A stretch of DNA of 64,000 bases from Mycolicibacter senuensis. Its GTDB lineage: Bacteria; Actinomycetota; Actinomycetes; Mycobacteriales; Mycobacteriaceae. The position numbers and the translations under genes were made by a program. The stretch lies in contig NZ_QMEX01000005.1 of NCBI RefSeq assembly GCF_003284925.1, forward strand, positions 1 to 64,000, given 5' to 3'. Positions within the stretch are counted from its first letter, which is position 1. Each line of letters opens with the position of its first letter. Positions 52,192 to 61,068 of the stretch are shown in pieces. The notes under the pieces are model-generated. The model saw only the letters and a list, made by a program, of their open reading frames with translations. It did no database searches and was not told the origin of the DNA.

Positions 52192-53030
52192 CGATTCCTC
52201 GGCTTGCTGGAAAGGTCGCGCTGATCACCGGCGCGGCCCGTGGAATCGGGCGGGCGCAGGCGGTTCGCTTTGCCCAAGAGGGGGCCGAGATCATCGGAAT
52301 CGACCTGTGCGGTCCGGTCGATACCGTTGTGGTGCCGCCGTCCACGCACGACGACCTCGCCGAGACAGCGGCGCAGGTACGGGCCGTTGGCGGGCGGATG
52401 ATCACCGCGGTTGCCGATGTGCGCGAACGAGAGCTGTTACGGACTGCCATCGACAGCGGGATCCGCGAATACGGCGGACTCGACATCGTCTGTGCCACCG
52501 CGGGAATCACTTCCCGCGGGTTGGCTGCCGAGCTGCCAGAGGAGACCTGGCGCACCATGCTCGACGTTAACCTAACCGGGGTGTTCCACACCTGCCAGGT
52601 CACCGCACCGCATCTCATCGCGCGTGGAGGCGGTGCGATGATCCTGGTGAGTTCGATAGCAGGGCTTCAGGGATTGGTCGGAGTGGCGCATTACACCGCG
52701 GCCAAACACGGGGTGGTGGGTCTGATGCGTAGCCTCGCCAACGAACTCGCGTCGCACCGGGTTCGGGTGAACACGGTTCACCCGACGAACGTCGACACCC
52801 CGCTGATCCAGAACGACGCGGTCCGCAGCGCGTTCCGGCCCGACCTCGACCGGCCACCGACCCGCGAGGAGTTCGCCGAGTCGGCGATGAAGATGAACAT
52901 GATCGATGTCCCGTGGGTGGAACCGGTGGATGTGGCGAATGCGTGCTTGTTCCTGGCCTCCGACGAGGCCCGCTACGTCACGGCCGTGACCCTGCCTGTG
53001 GACGCCGGCAGTACTCAGCGACAAAGGTAG
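52188..53030 (+). CDS. mycofactocin-type short-chain dehydrogenase
   Basis: This 280-residue SDR overlaps the previous one (ATGA). It has TGAARGIG (14-21), ATAG (103-106), Ser155-156, YTAAK (Tyr169, Lys173), and the mycofactocin-SDR hallmarks AAKHGVVGLMRSLANEL, a conserved FRPDLD insert and FLASDEARYVTAVTLPVDAG. An insertion after the second strand (residues 40-55) is also typical. It and its neighbour may be two specificities for the same class of alcohol. Confidence 0.88.
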   Translation: MTIPRLAGKVALITGAARGIGRAQAVRFAQEGAEIIGIDLCGPVDTVVVPPSTHDDLAETAAQVRAVGGRMITAVADVRERELLRTAIDSGIREYGGLDIVCATAGITSRGLAAELPEETWRTMLDVNLTGVFHTCQVTAPHLIARGGGAMILVSSIAGLQGLVGVAHYTAAKHGVVGLMRSLANELASHRVRVNTVHPTNVDTPLIQNDAVRSAFRPDLDRPPTREEFAESAMKMNMIDVPWVEPVDVANACLFLASDEARYVTAVTLPVDAGSTQRQR

Positions 53031-53035
53031 TGAAT

Positions 53036-53812
53036 ATGGCCGAATGTCCCTTGGTGTTCTTCTCGTTCATCTCGCTGCATAACGCGGGCCCCGATGACCA
53101 TCGTCGCTACAACGAGTGGCACCAGCTGGATCATCGCCCGGAGAACCTGGCGCTGCCGGGGGTTGCCGCAGGAGAGCGCTGGCGAAGGCCCCCGGACTGC
53201 AAAGAGATATCCACGGCGACCGCGGAGCAGGAGAGCGTCGATTACGTAGCGATGTACTGGTTTCGGGAACCGGTCGAACGGTCCGTCCGGGAGTGGGAGC
53301 AACTCGGCGCCGATTCCTTCCAGTGGGGCAGAGGACCGATGATCCCGGGCGTGCGCCGAACGCTGTTGGCCTTCTTCCGGCCGGTCAAGGGATACTCAGC
53401 CCCGTCGTCGCTGGTGTCGCCGGCAGCGATTCCCTACCGACCCAACCAGGGCCTGCACCTGACACTCACCCGCTATCACGACCCGCTCGGTACCGATACG
53501 CACGAGCAGTACCGGCTAGACGATCAGGTTGTGATTCCCGAATTGCTCCGGCTTCCCGGGGTGGCGGGCGCCTGGACCTTCACGCTCGATCGCCATCAGG
53601 ACAACGCCATGGGCTTGCGGTCGCAAGAAGCATCCGACACCGCGGGCGCGCTGCGGATGCGACTGCTCTACCTCGATGACGACCCGCTGGTCACGACGGC
53701 GCGGGTGCGCGACCGGACCGCGGAAATCCGCGGCTCGCGAACGCTGCCCGGCCTTGGCGAAATAGTGCTCGATACCCCGCTGCGCGCCATTAACCCGTGG
53801 TTGGACTGGTGA
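53036..53812 (+). CDS. EthD/Dabb-like protein of unknown function
   Basis: This 258-residue protein begins with LVFFSFISLHNAGPDDHRRY and NEWHQLDHRPENLALPGV, a Dabb/EthD-type pattern (tyrosine, Trp-His, then HRPENL) followed by repeats YRLDDQVVIPELLRLPGVAGAW in the second half, so two ferredoxin-like domains are likely. The family holds small catalytic or chaperone-like proteins of catabolic pathways. ATG 53036 has AAAGG 9 bases upstream; a GTG at 53030 overlaps the previous stop. It sits in the BVMO-SDR operon. Confidence 0.7.
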   Translation: MAECPLVFFSFISLHNAGPDDHRRYNEWHQLDHRPENLALPGVAAGERWRRPPDCKEISTATAEQESVDYVAMYWFREPVERSVREWEQLGADSFQWGRGPMIPGVRRTLLAFFRPVKGYSAPSSLVSPAAIPYRPNQGLHLTLTRYHDPLGTDTHEQYRLDDQVVIPELLRLPGVAGAWTFTLDRHQDNAMGLRSQEASDTAGALRMRLLYLDDDPLVTTARVRDRTAEIRGSRTLPGLGEIVLDTPLRAINPWLDW

Positions 53813-53852
53813 CGATCTCTTCGAAGGCCATCGATGTGACGGAAGGTGCGTT

Positions 53853-54704
53853 GTGGGAACGTATGTCGTAACCGGATCCGCATCGGGCATGGGCCGGCAA
53901 GCCACCGAAAAGCTCCGTGCCGCAGGGCATAGCGTTATCGGAATCGACATCAAAGACGCGGAGATATCGGCCGACTTGTCGACAACGGTGGGACGCCGGG
54001 CGGCCGCCGAAGCTGCGCTGGCTGCCTGCGGTGGCGTTCTGGACGGGGCAGTCCTCGCCGCGGGACTGGGCCCCGTCGAGGGACGACAAAGGTTGATTGC
54101 ACAGGTCAACTATTTCGGCGTGGTCGAATTGCTGATGTCCCTACAACCCGCCTTGGCTCGCGCCGAGCGCGCCAAGGTGGTCGTGATCGCCAGCAACTCC
54201 ACCACCACCACTCCGCTGGTGCCCCGCCGGGCGACCCGCGCCCTGCTCGCCGGCGACGTGGACAAGGCGCTGCGCGCGGTCCGGGTCTTCGGCAAGAAGT
54301 CGGCCGCCATCGTCTACGCGGCATCGAAGATCGCGGTATCGCGCTGGGTCCGCCGCCACGCCGTCACCGGTGACTGGGCCGGCGCGGGCATCCGGTTGAA
54401 CGCGCTCGCCCCGGGAGCGATTATGACCCCTCTGCTGGCCGAGCAGCTCGCCAATCCCAAAGAAGCCAAGGCGGTCAAGGCGTTCCCGGTCCCGATAGGC
54501 GGCTACGGCGACGCCGGCCAGCTCGCCGACTGGATGCTGTTCATGCTCTCCGATGCCGCTGACTTCATGTGCGGCAGCGTCGTTTTCGTCGACGGAGGAT
54601 CTGATGCCTACTTCCGCACCGATTCCTGGCCGGTCGCCGTGCCCGCCAGGAGTCTGCCTCATTACCTGGTGCGCTTCCTCGGTTATGGGCGGTCCAAACG
54701 CTGA
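53853..54704 (+). CDS. short-chain dehydrogenase, 3-alpha-HSD/carbonyl-reductase-like
   Basis: This 283-residue SDR has TGSASGMG (7-14), AAGLGP in place of NNAG (69-74), Ser114/116 and YAASK (Tyr155, Lys159). The SASGMG start, missing NNAG and insertion before the active Tyr (RRATRALLAGDVDKAL) resemble bacterial 3-alpha-hydroxysteroid dehydrogenase/carbonyl reductases. A C3 hydroxysteroid is a reasonable guess. It starts at a GTG and lies 40 bases after the Dabb-like gene. Confidence 0.84.
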   Translation: MGTYVVTGSASGMGRQATEKLRAAGHSVIGIDIKDAEISADLSTTVGRRAAAEAALAACGGVLDGAVLAAGLGPVEGRQRLIAQVNYFGVVELLMSLQPALARAERAKVVVIASNSTTTTPLVPRRATRALLAGDVDKALRAVRVFGKKSAAIVYAASKIAVSRWVRRHAVTGDWAGAGIRLNALAPGAIMTPLLAEQLANPKEAKAVKAFPVPIGGYGDAGQLADWMLFMLSDAADFMCGSVVFVDGGSDAYFRTDSWPVAVPARSLPHYLVRFLGYGRSKR

Positions 54705-54755
54705 GCTCGATGACCGTTGATCCCTGTCCGAACGATTTAAGTAGAGGAGGTTGAC

Positions 54756-55688
54756 GTGGCTGCCAAGGCCAGTGTCGCGATTGTGGGGTCGGGCAATATC
54801 AGCACGGATTTGCTGTACAAGCTGCTGCGTTCGGAGTGGTTGGAGCCGCGCTGGATGATCGGTATTGATCCGGAGTCGGAGGGGTTGGCGCGGGCTCGCA
54901 AGCTGGGTTTGGAGACCTCTGCCGAGGGCGCGGATTGGTTGCTGGCTCAGGATGAGTTGCCGGATTTCGTGTTCGAGGCGACCAGCGCCTATGTGCACAA
55001 GGCGTATGCGCCCAAGTACGAGGCGGCCGGGATCCGGGCGATCGATTTGACTCCGGCGGCGGTGGGGCCGGCGGTGATTCCGCCGGCGAACCTGCACGAA
55101 CACGTCGATGCCCCCAACGTCAACATGATCACCTGTGGTGGGCAGGCCACCATTCCGATCGTGTACGCGGTGACCCGCGCGGTCAAAGAGCAGGGCGGGG
55201 TGGTGCCCTACGCCGAGATCGTGGCCAGTGTGGCCAGTGTTTCGGCGGGGCCGGGGACGCGGGCCAATATCGATGAGTTCACCAAGACCACCTCGCGCGG
55301 GGTGGAGACCATCGGTGGTGCGCAAAAGGGCAAGGCGATCATTATCTTGAACCCGGCTGATCCGCCGATGATCATGCGCGACACCATTTTCTGCCAGATC
55401 CCCGAGGACGCCGACCGGGATGCGATCACCGCGTCGATCACCGATGTCGTCGCCCAGGTGCAGACTTATGTGCCGGGGTATCGGCTGCTCAATGAGCCGC
55501 AGTTCGACGAGCCGTCGCTGAACTCCGGGGGGCGTGCGGTGGTGACCACGTTCGTGGAGGTGGAGGGTGCCGGCGATTATCTGCCCCCGTATGCGGGCAA
55601 CCTGGACATCATGACGGCGGCGGCCACCAAGGTCGGCGAGGAGATCGCCCGCGAGATGGCGTCGGCCAAGGCTGGAGGAGCGAAATGA
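54756..55688 (+). CDS. hsaG: acetylating acetaldehyde/propanal dehydrogenase HsaG
   Basis: This 310-residue enzyme has the NAD site [16 protein letters not shown] (7-22), catalytic Cys127 in [11 protein letters not shown] and [17 protein letters not shown]. It matches HsaG/MhpF, which converts the aldehyde made by HsaF to its acyl-CoA. It starts at GTG 54756 with AGAGGAGG upstream and overlaps hsaF by four bases; the two form a channelling complex in the family. Codons use more TTG Leu and GGG/GGT Gly than the neighbours. An upstream GATTTAAGT (54734-54742) resembles the box before the thioesterase gene. Confidence 0.93.
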   Translation: MAAKASVAIVGSGNISTDLLYKLLRSEWLEPRWMIGIDPESEGLARARKLGLETSAEGADWLLAQDELPDFVFEATSAYVHKAYAPKYEAAGIRAIDLTPAAVGPAVIPPANLHEHVDAPNVNMITCGGQATIPIVYAVTRAVKEQGGVVPYAEIVASVASVSAGPGTRANIDEFTKTTSRGVETIGGAQKGKAIIILNPADPPMIMRDTIFCQIPEDADRDAITASITDVVAQVQTYVPGYRLLNEPQFDEPSLNSGGRAVVTTFVEVEGAGDYLPPYAGNLDIMTAAATKVGEEIAREMASAKAGGAK

Positions 55689-56719
55689 GCGATCACATCT
55701 TCGATGTGCGGATCACCGACACCAGCCTGCGCGACGGTAGCCATCACAAGCGTCACCAGTTCACGCGCGAGGAGGTCGCCGCGATCGTCGCCGCGATCGA
55801 TGCCGCCGGGGTGCCGGTGATCGAGGTGACCCACGGCGACGGGCTGGGCGGCTCGAGCTTCAACTACGGGTTCTCCAAGACCCCCGACCAGGAGCTCATC
55901 AAGCTCGCGGCGCAGACCGCCAAAGACGCCAGGATCGCGTTTTTGATGCTGCCCGGGGTGGCCACCAAAGACGACATGAAACAGGCGCAGGGCAACGGCG
56001 GACAGATCTGCCGGATCGCCACGCACTGCACCGAGGCCGACGTGTCCATCCAGCACTTCGGGCTGGCCCGTGAGCTCGGGTTGGAGACCGTCGGGTTTTT
56101 GATGATGGCCCACACCGTGTCCCCGGAGAAGCTGGCCGCCCAGGCCCGGATCATGGCCGATGCGGGCTGCCAATGCGTGTACGTGGTGGATTCGGCCGGT
56201 GCGCTGGTGCTCGAAGGGGTGCGTGACCGGGTTCAGGCGCTGGTCGCTGAGCTCGGTGACCAGGGAGATGGGGCTCAGGTGGGTTTCCACGGTCATGAGA
56301 ATCTCGGGCTCGGGGTGGCCAACTCCTTGGAGGCGGTGCGTGCCGGGGCCAAGCAGATCGACGGCTCGGTGCGCCGCTTCGGTGCCGGGGCGGGCAATGC
56401 GCCGGTGGAGGCGTTGATCGGGGTGTTCGACAAGGTCGGGATCAAGACCGGTATCGACTTCTTCGACATCGCTGATGCCGCCGAGGACGTGGTACGCCCG
56501 GTGATGCCGGCCGAGTGCGTGCTGGACCGCAACGCGCTGATCATGGGCTACTCCGGGGTGTACTCCAGCTTCCTCAAGCACGCGGTGCGTCAGGGGGAGC
56601 GCTACGGCGTGCCCGCCCACGAACTGCTCCACCGCGCCGGCCAACGCAAACTCATCGGCGGCCAAGAAGACCAGCTCATCGACATCGCCCTGGAAATCCA
56701 ACGGGAGCGTGCCGATTAG
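55685..56719 (+). CDS. hsaF: 4-hydroxy-2-oxovalerate aldolase HsaF
   Basis: This 344-residue DRE-TIM aldolase begins with [15 protein letters not shown]: Arg16, Asp17 (metal) and His20/21. [12 protein letters not shown] carries the metal-binding His pair, and [11 protein letters not shown] follows. It cleaves 4-hydroxy-2-oxo acids to pyruvate and an aldehyde that HsaG takes up. The ATG overlaps the hsaG stop (ATGA). Length matches HsaF (346). It ends the plus-strand operon before a convergent regulator. Confidence 0.93.
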   Translation: MSDHIFDVRITDTSLRDGSHHKRHQFTREEVAAIVAAIDAAGVPVIEVTHGDGLGGSSFNYGFSKTPDQELIKLAAQTAKDARIAFLMLPGVATKDDMKQAQGNGGQICRIATHCTEADVSIQHFGLARELGLETVGFLMMAHTVSPEKLAAQARIMADAGCQCVYVVDSAGALVLEGVRDRVQALVAELGDQGDGAQVGFHGHENLGLGVANSLEAVRAGAKQIDGSVRRFGAGAGNAPVEALIGVFDKVGIKTGIDFFDIADAAEDVVRPVMPAECVLDRNALIMGYSGVYSSFLKHAVRQGERYGVPAHELLHRAGQRKLIGGQEDQLIDIALEIQRERAD

Positions 56720-56777
56720 CAACCGCGGATGCGGCCGCTGGCCGGGGCGAATGGCAGAAGGAATCCAGCGGTGGAGG

Positions 56778-57401
56778 TCAAGCGTCCGGAGCGGATAGCG
56801 TTTCGCCGACGCTGGGCCTCTGCTTCTGGCGGTCGGCGTTTTTCCTGATTGCCGTAACAGCATGTTCAAGTCGCCGGCGCAGTTCACGCGGTGTTGCTCG
56901 GTTTTGCGCGAGCGCGAGGAGATTCGCGATCCATACATCCGCCAACAGCGCGGCGACCTGCTGGTTATGGTCGGCGCGAGTCGGTTGGTCCGGCTCCATG
57001 GCATGGGCGAAGATGTCTATCAGTTTGTTCCGCACCAGTTGAGCGTTGACGGCGGCGGATCCGGTCGCTTGCAGATATGCGCGCGCCGCGGTATCGGCGA
57101 GTCTCGGTGTCACCGACAGCTGTTCAGTAAGACATGCGATGACGTGTAAGAGTCGCTGGTGTGGTTCGGCCGGCCCGACGATGTCGGCCCCTAGCTCACC
57201 CGCGAATTCACTCAGCCAGCTGTGGAGGCAGTCCAGCAGCAGCCCATCCTTTGATGGAAAGTAATGGTAGACAGCGCTGGCGGGGACCCCGGCAACGTCG
57301 GCCACATCCCGGATCCGCACTGACTCGTAGCCGTTAACAGCTTGTCGCAGTGCGGCATTGACAATTCGCTCCCGCCGGCCCCCATGATCGAGCAGACTCA
57401 C
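56778..57401 (-). CDS. TetR-family transcriptional regulator
   Basis: This 207-residue regulator has the N-terminal TetR helix-turn-helix RERIVNAALRQAVNGYESV, IRDVADVAGVPASAVYHYF and PSKDGLLLDCL (residues 10-55). The C-terminal ligand domain is helical. It begins at a GTG and is convergent with hsaF, and it is divergent from the thioesterase-ALDH operon across 381 bases. The paired TTGAC-TAA-TCA boxes at 57707-57737 are candidate operators. The HTH resembles KstR-type repressors in general pattern only. Confidence 0.88.
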   Translation of the reverse strand: MSLLDHGGRRERIVNAALRQAVNGYESVRIRDVADVAGVPASAVYHYFPSKDGLLLDCLHSWLSEFAGELGADIVGPAEPHQRLLHVIACLTEQLSVTPRLADTAARAYLQATGSAAVNAQLVRNKLIDIFAHAMEPDQPTRADHNQQVAALLADVWIANLLALAQNRATPRELRRRLEHAVTAIRKNADRQKQRPSVGETLSAPDA

Positions 57402-57782
57402 GGGACGGCGCCTGTCGAGCCCTTGTGCGTGGCCGGCAGTCCAGACCTCTTTCGGGAAGCTGCGCTGGGACGGACTGGCCGGAGGATGCCGAGTCCGACA
57501 AACACGTCATTCCCTTTCACCCGGGGGCTTGTGTCCGCAACACTCGTGCGAACGTGTCTTCTGATCAGGAACGCTAGGGTGCGCGCCCAGTAATTGGCTG
57601 CTGAGTTCTCGTTCACCGGGACCCTTTCGTCGGTCGCGGTGGCAGCCGGCACCGCTCGCGTTTGCCGGTGAATGTTGGCAGTGCCGATAACGGGGCCGAC
57701 CGGCCCTTGACATAAGTCAAGCGGTTGACTTAAATCAGGTGACGCCGCCGGTTCCCGGGTCGGCAGTCCATCGAGGAGGCCC
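57402..57782. other. intergenic region between tetR and the thioesterase operon
   Basis: No gene is supported in these 381 bases; frames that cross it are shadows of the thioesterase gene or lack start signals. The right part (57707-57739) holds two TTGAC-type boxes that overlap a likely promoter. The left 300 bases hold nothing I can name. Confidence 0.55.
57707..57739 (+). promoter_or_regulatory. tandem TTGAC boxes: promoter overlapped by likely TetR operators
   Basis: TTGACATAAGTCAA (57707-57720) and TTGACTTAAATCAG (57725-57738) are near-palindromes repeated every 18 bases. TTGACA (57707-57712) and TTAAAT (57730-57735), 17 bases apart, fit a -35/-10 pair, so a repressor bound here would block transcription. 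The thioesterase start follows at 57783. The divergent TetR gene is the natural regulator. Confidence 0.55.
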
Positions 57783-58763
57783 ATGTCGTCGCCGCCTGAG
57801 GCCACCGCCCAGTCCGACTTCAGCGGTCCCCTTCGCGGGTCGGACAGCCCGCTGGAACGGGGCACCCTCGGCGCCCTCGATGAGCTGCACGGGGTGCTGA
57901 CGCCGCAGCCGGTCGGCGCCGACCGATTCCGGGTCGGCAACGAGGCCGTCCGCTTCGGGCGGATCTTCGGCGGCCAACTCGTCGCCCAGGCGATGGCGGC
58001 GGCCGCCGCCACCGCCGCCGAACTCATCCCGCATTCGGTCCACGCGTCGTTCCTGCGTCTCGGCGACTCAGGCGCACCCCTGGACATCATCGTCGAGCGC
58101 ACCCGCGACGGGCGCTCGATGTCGGTGCGCCACGTCGTCATTGAACAAGACGGCAAGGCGCTGGTGACAGCGACGGTGTCCTTCGACGCCAACGCCGAGA
58201 GCACCGACGTAGGCACCGCAGCGGCCCCGGCCACAGCCCCGGAATCCCTACCGCTGCTGCAGCACTGGGCACAGCACGCCCCGGCAGGACTGGCCGGACC
58301 GGGAAGGACGTGGATCGACCGGCCGCCGCCGCTGGAGATGCGCATCGGTGAAGCGCCCATCTTCCTCGGCGGCGCACAGGCACCCGGGCAGCGCACTCAC
58401 TGGATGCGCTTGCCGCGTCCGGTCGACGCCGGCCCACAAGCGCACGCCGTGCTGCTGGCCTACGCCAGCGACTATCTGCTGGTGGACATGGCGTTACGCT
58501 CCCACCCGCAGCGTGTCGGCTATGCCACGCACCGGGGACTGACCCTCGACCACACCATCTGGCTGCATCGCCCGGTGCAATTCGACCAGTGGCATTCCTA
58601 CACCCAGCAGACGATCGCCGTCGTCGGGCATCGCGCCCTCGTGCACGGAGCCATTGTCGACGTGGCCGGGCGGCACGTGGCCAGCACCGCCCAAGAAGTT
58701 CTCATCCGGCCGACAACGAATCCGACTGCGCCCCCGGGATTTAAGGAAGGATCACAACAGTGA
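57783..58763 (+). CDS. tesB: acyl-CoA thioesterase II (TesB family)
   Basis: This 326-residue double-hotdog thioesterase has RIFGGQLVAQAMAAA (59-73), HSVHASFLRLGD, SMSVRHVVIEQDGKAL and, in the second half, LAYASDYLLVDMAL with the conserved Asp and LTLDHTIWLHRPVQFDQW. It hydrolyses acyl-CoA to acid and CoA. GAGGAGG lies 3 to 9 bases upstream of the ATG at 57783. Its stop overlaps the ALDH start by four bases, so it opens a thioesterase-ALDH-SDR-LLM operon. Confidence 0.9.
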   Translation: MSSPPEATAQSDFSGPLRGSDSPLERGTLGALDELHGVLTPQPVGADRFRVGNEAVRFGRIFGGQLVAQAMAAAAATAAELIPHSVHASFLRLGDSGAPLDIIVERTRDGRSMSVRHVVIEQDGKALVTATVSFDANAESTDVGTAAAPATAPESLPLLQHWAQHAPAGLAGPGRTWIDRPPPLEMRIGEAPIFLGGAQAPGQRTHWMRLPRPVDAGPQAHAVLLAYASDYLLVDMALRSHPQRVGYATHRGLTLDHTIWLHRPVQFDQWHSYTQQTIAVVGHRALVHGAIVDVAGRHVASTAQEVLIRPTTNPTAPPGFKEGSQQ

Positions 58764-60202
58764 GTAGCACCATCGAAGCCGACCCCGCCGTCGAAACGGG
58801 TGGGATGATCCCGGTCTACAACCCCTCGACCGAGGAACAGATCGCCGAAGTCCCCGACTCCGACCAGGCGGCCGTCGACGCGGCGGTGGCCCGGGCGCGG
58901 GAGAGCTTCGAATCAGGGGTGTGGCGCAAACTGCCCGCCGCGCGCCGCGCCGAGATCATGTTCCGCGCCGCCGAAATCATCAAGGAACGCACCGCCGAGC
59001 TCGCCGAGATCGAGTCGCGCGACAACGGAATGACCGCGATGGGCGCCAGCCAGATCATCAAGGTCTCCCAGGAGATGCTGACGTACTACGCCGGATGGGT
59101 CGGCAAGATTCACGGCGAGTCGAGCAACCTGGTCTCCGACGGGCTACTCGGCCACTTCGAGGAGTACCACACCTTCACCCAGCTGGAGCCGGTCGGAGTG
59201 GTCGGCCTGATCATCCCGTGGAACGGGCCGTTCTTCGTCGCCATGCTCAAGGTGGCCCCGGCATTGGCGGCGGGCTGCAGCTGCGTGCTCAAACCCGCCG
59301 AAGAGACACCGCTGACCGCGCTGAAGCTCGAGGAGATCTTCCGCGAGGCCGGCCTTCCCGACGGCGTGCTGAACGTCGTCACCGGCTACGGCGAGACCAC
59401 CGGTGCGGCCCTGACCGCCCACCCGGGAGTCGACAAGATCTCGTTCACCGGGTCCACCGAGGTCGGCCGGCTGATCGTCAAGGCCGCCGCCGGCAACCTC
59501 AAGCGCCTCACCCTTGAGCTAGGCGGCAAGTCACCGCTGATCATGTTCGACGACGCCAACCTCGACAAGGCCATCATGATGGCCGGCATGGGCCTGCTGG
59601 CCGGCTCCGGCCAGAACTGTTCCTGCACCTCGCGGATCTACGTCCAGCGCGGCATCTACGACCAAGTCGTCGAGGGCCTGGCCAACTTCGCCCAGATGCT
59701 GCCGATGGGCGGCAGCGACGACCCCGACTCGGTGCTGGGCCCGCTGATCAGTGAGAAGCAGCGTCAACGCGTGGCAGGCATCGTCAACGACGGGGTGGCC
59801 GCCGGAGCGCAGGTGGTCACCGGCGGCAAGCCTATGGATCGGCGCGGCTATTTCTACGAGGCGACGATCATCACGAACACCACCCCCGATATGCGGCTGA
59901 TCCGTGAGGAGATCTTCGGCCCGGTCGGATCGGTGATCCCCTTCGACGAGGAGGATGAGGCGATCGCCGCCGCCAACGACACCGAGTACGGGCTGGCCGG
60001 CGCCATCTGGACCGGGAACCTCAGCCGCGCTCACCGGGTCGCGAACCAGCTTCGCGGCGGCCAGATCTGGGTGAACTGCGCGCTCGCTGCCGACCCGTCC
60101 ATGCCGATCTGCGGGCACAAGCAATCCGGCTGGGGCGGGGAGCGCGGCCGCAAGGGCCTGGAGGCCTACTTCAACACCAAGTCGGTCTACATCAGCCTCT
60201 GA
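58760..60202 (+). CDS. aldehyde dehydrogenase
   Basis: This 480-residue ALDH has Asn155 in IPWNGP, FTGSTEVG, Glu253 in LELGGKS and catalytic Cys287 in GSGQNCSCTSR. It ends SGWGGERGRKGLEAYFNTKS, the betaine/phenylacetaldehyde-type end. The extra Cys right after the catalytic one is a mild oddity. It starts at a GTG overlapping tesB (GTGA). It would oxidise an aldehyde intermediate; the substrate is unknown. Confidence 0.92.
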   Translation: MSSTIEADPAVETGGMIPVYNPSTEEQIAEVPDSDQAAVDAAVARARESFESGVWRKLPAARRAEIMFRAAEIIKERTAELAEIESRDNGMTAMGASQIIKVSQEMLTYYAGWVGKIHGESSNLVSDGLLGHFEEYHTFTQLEPVGVVGLIIPWNGPFFVAMLKVAPALAAGCSCVLKPAEETPLTALKLEEIFREAGLPDGVLNVVTGYGETTGAALTAHPGVDKISFTGSTEVGRLIVKAAAGNLKRLTLELGGKSPLIMFDDANLDKAIMMAGMGLLAGSGQNCSCTSRIYVQRGIYDQVVEGLANFAQMLPMGGSDDPDSVLGPLISEKQRQRVAGIVNDGVAAGAQVVTGGKPMDRRGYFYEATIITNTTPDMRLIREEIFGPVGSVIPFDEEDEAIAAANDTEYGLAGAIWTGNLSRAHRVANQLRGGQIWVNCALAADPSMPICGHKQSGWGGERGRKGLEAYFNTKSVYISL

Positions 60203-60235
60203 CCGGTTGGTCGAGACACCACCCGGAGGTGGATC

Positions 60236-61057
60236 GTGGCATTGCCGAAGGATGCGTCGGCCCTCGACGGTCGAGTAGCCGTCGTCACCGGCGGCGGGGC
60301 CGGCATCGGCCGCGGTATCGCGGAGACCTTCGCGGAATTCGGTGCCCGGGTGGTGATCTGGGAGAAAGACCCGCAGACCGCGGAACGCACGGCCGCCGCG
60401 GTCGGGGGTCTCTCCTGCGCGATCGATGTCCGCGACGCTGATCAGGTCGATACGGCGCTGGCCAGAACCATGGCAGAGGTGGGGCTACCGACAGTGCTGG
60501 TCAACAACGCCGGCGGGGCGTTCTCGGCACCGTTGCTGGACACCGCCCCGAAGGGGTGGGACACCCTGATCCGTTCCAACCTCACCCATGTGCTGCTGTG
60601 CACCCAGCGCGTCGCCCAGGCACTGGTGCGGCACGGGGCGGCCGGGAGCATCATCAACATCGCCAGCATCGAGGGCGCCCGCGCTGCGCCCGGCTTCGCG
60701 GCCTACGCAGCGGCGAAGGCGGGTGTCATCAACTTCACCAAGACGGCGGCACTGGAGCTCGCGCCGCACGGCATCCGGGTCAACTGCCTGGCACCGGATC
60801 TCACCCTCACCGAAGGCATCGAGCGCATCGGCTCGGCCGAGATGCTGGCGCACGCCGGCTACATGATCCCGATGGGACGGCCCGGCCATGTCGATGAGAT
60901 GGCCGGTGCCGCAGTGTTTCTGGCCGGCGATCTGAGTAGCTACGTCACCGGCCAGACGCTGCACGTCGACGGTGGGACGCACGCGGCAGGCGGCTGGTAT
61001 CACCACCCGGACACCGGCGACTACCTACTCGGTCCGCCGCGGCCGAAACCAGAATGA
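60236..61057 (+). CDS. short-chain dehydrogenase/reductase
   Basis: This 273-residue SDR has TGGGAGIG (18-25), NNAG (90-93), Ser144 and YAAAK (Tyr157, Lys161), and ends with GQTLHVDGGTHAAGGW plus a short tail HHPDTGDY. GGAGGTGG lies just upstream of the GTG. It is 33 bases after the ALDH stop and its end overlaps an in-frame ATG of the next gene. It probably makes or uses the aldehyde/ketone in the same pathway. Confidence 0.87.
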   Translation: MALPKDASALDGRVAVVTGGGAGIGRGIAETFAEFGARVVIWEKDPQTAERTAAAVGGLSCAIDVRDADQVDTALARTMAEVGLPTVLVNNAGGAFSAPLLDTAPKGWDTLIRSNLTHVLLCTQRVAQALVRHGAAGSIINIASIEGARAAPGFAAYAAAKAGVINFTKTAALELAPHGIRVNCLAPDLTLTEGIERIGSAEMLAHAGYMIPMGRPGHVDEMAGAAVFLAGDLSSYVTGQTLHVDGGTHAAGGWYHHPDTGDYLLGPPRPKPE

Positions 61058-61068
61058 GAGGAACCCGC

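Noticed and set aside
57398-58396. 332-codon minus-strand frame across the tetR-tesB gap
   Set aside because: Mostly antisense to tesB; it would also cover the predicted promoter, and its protein has no motif.
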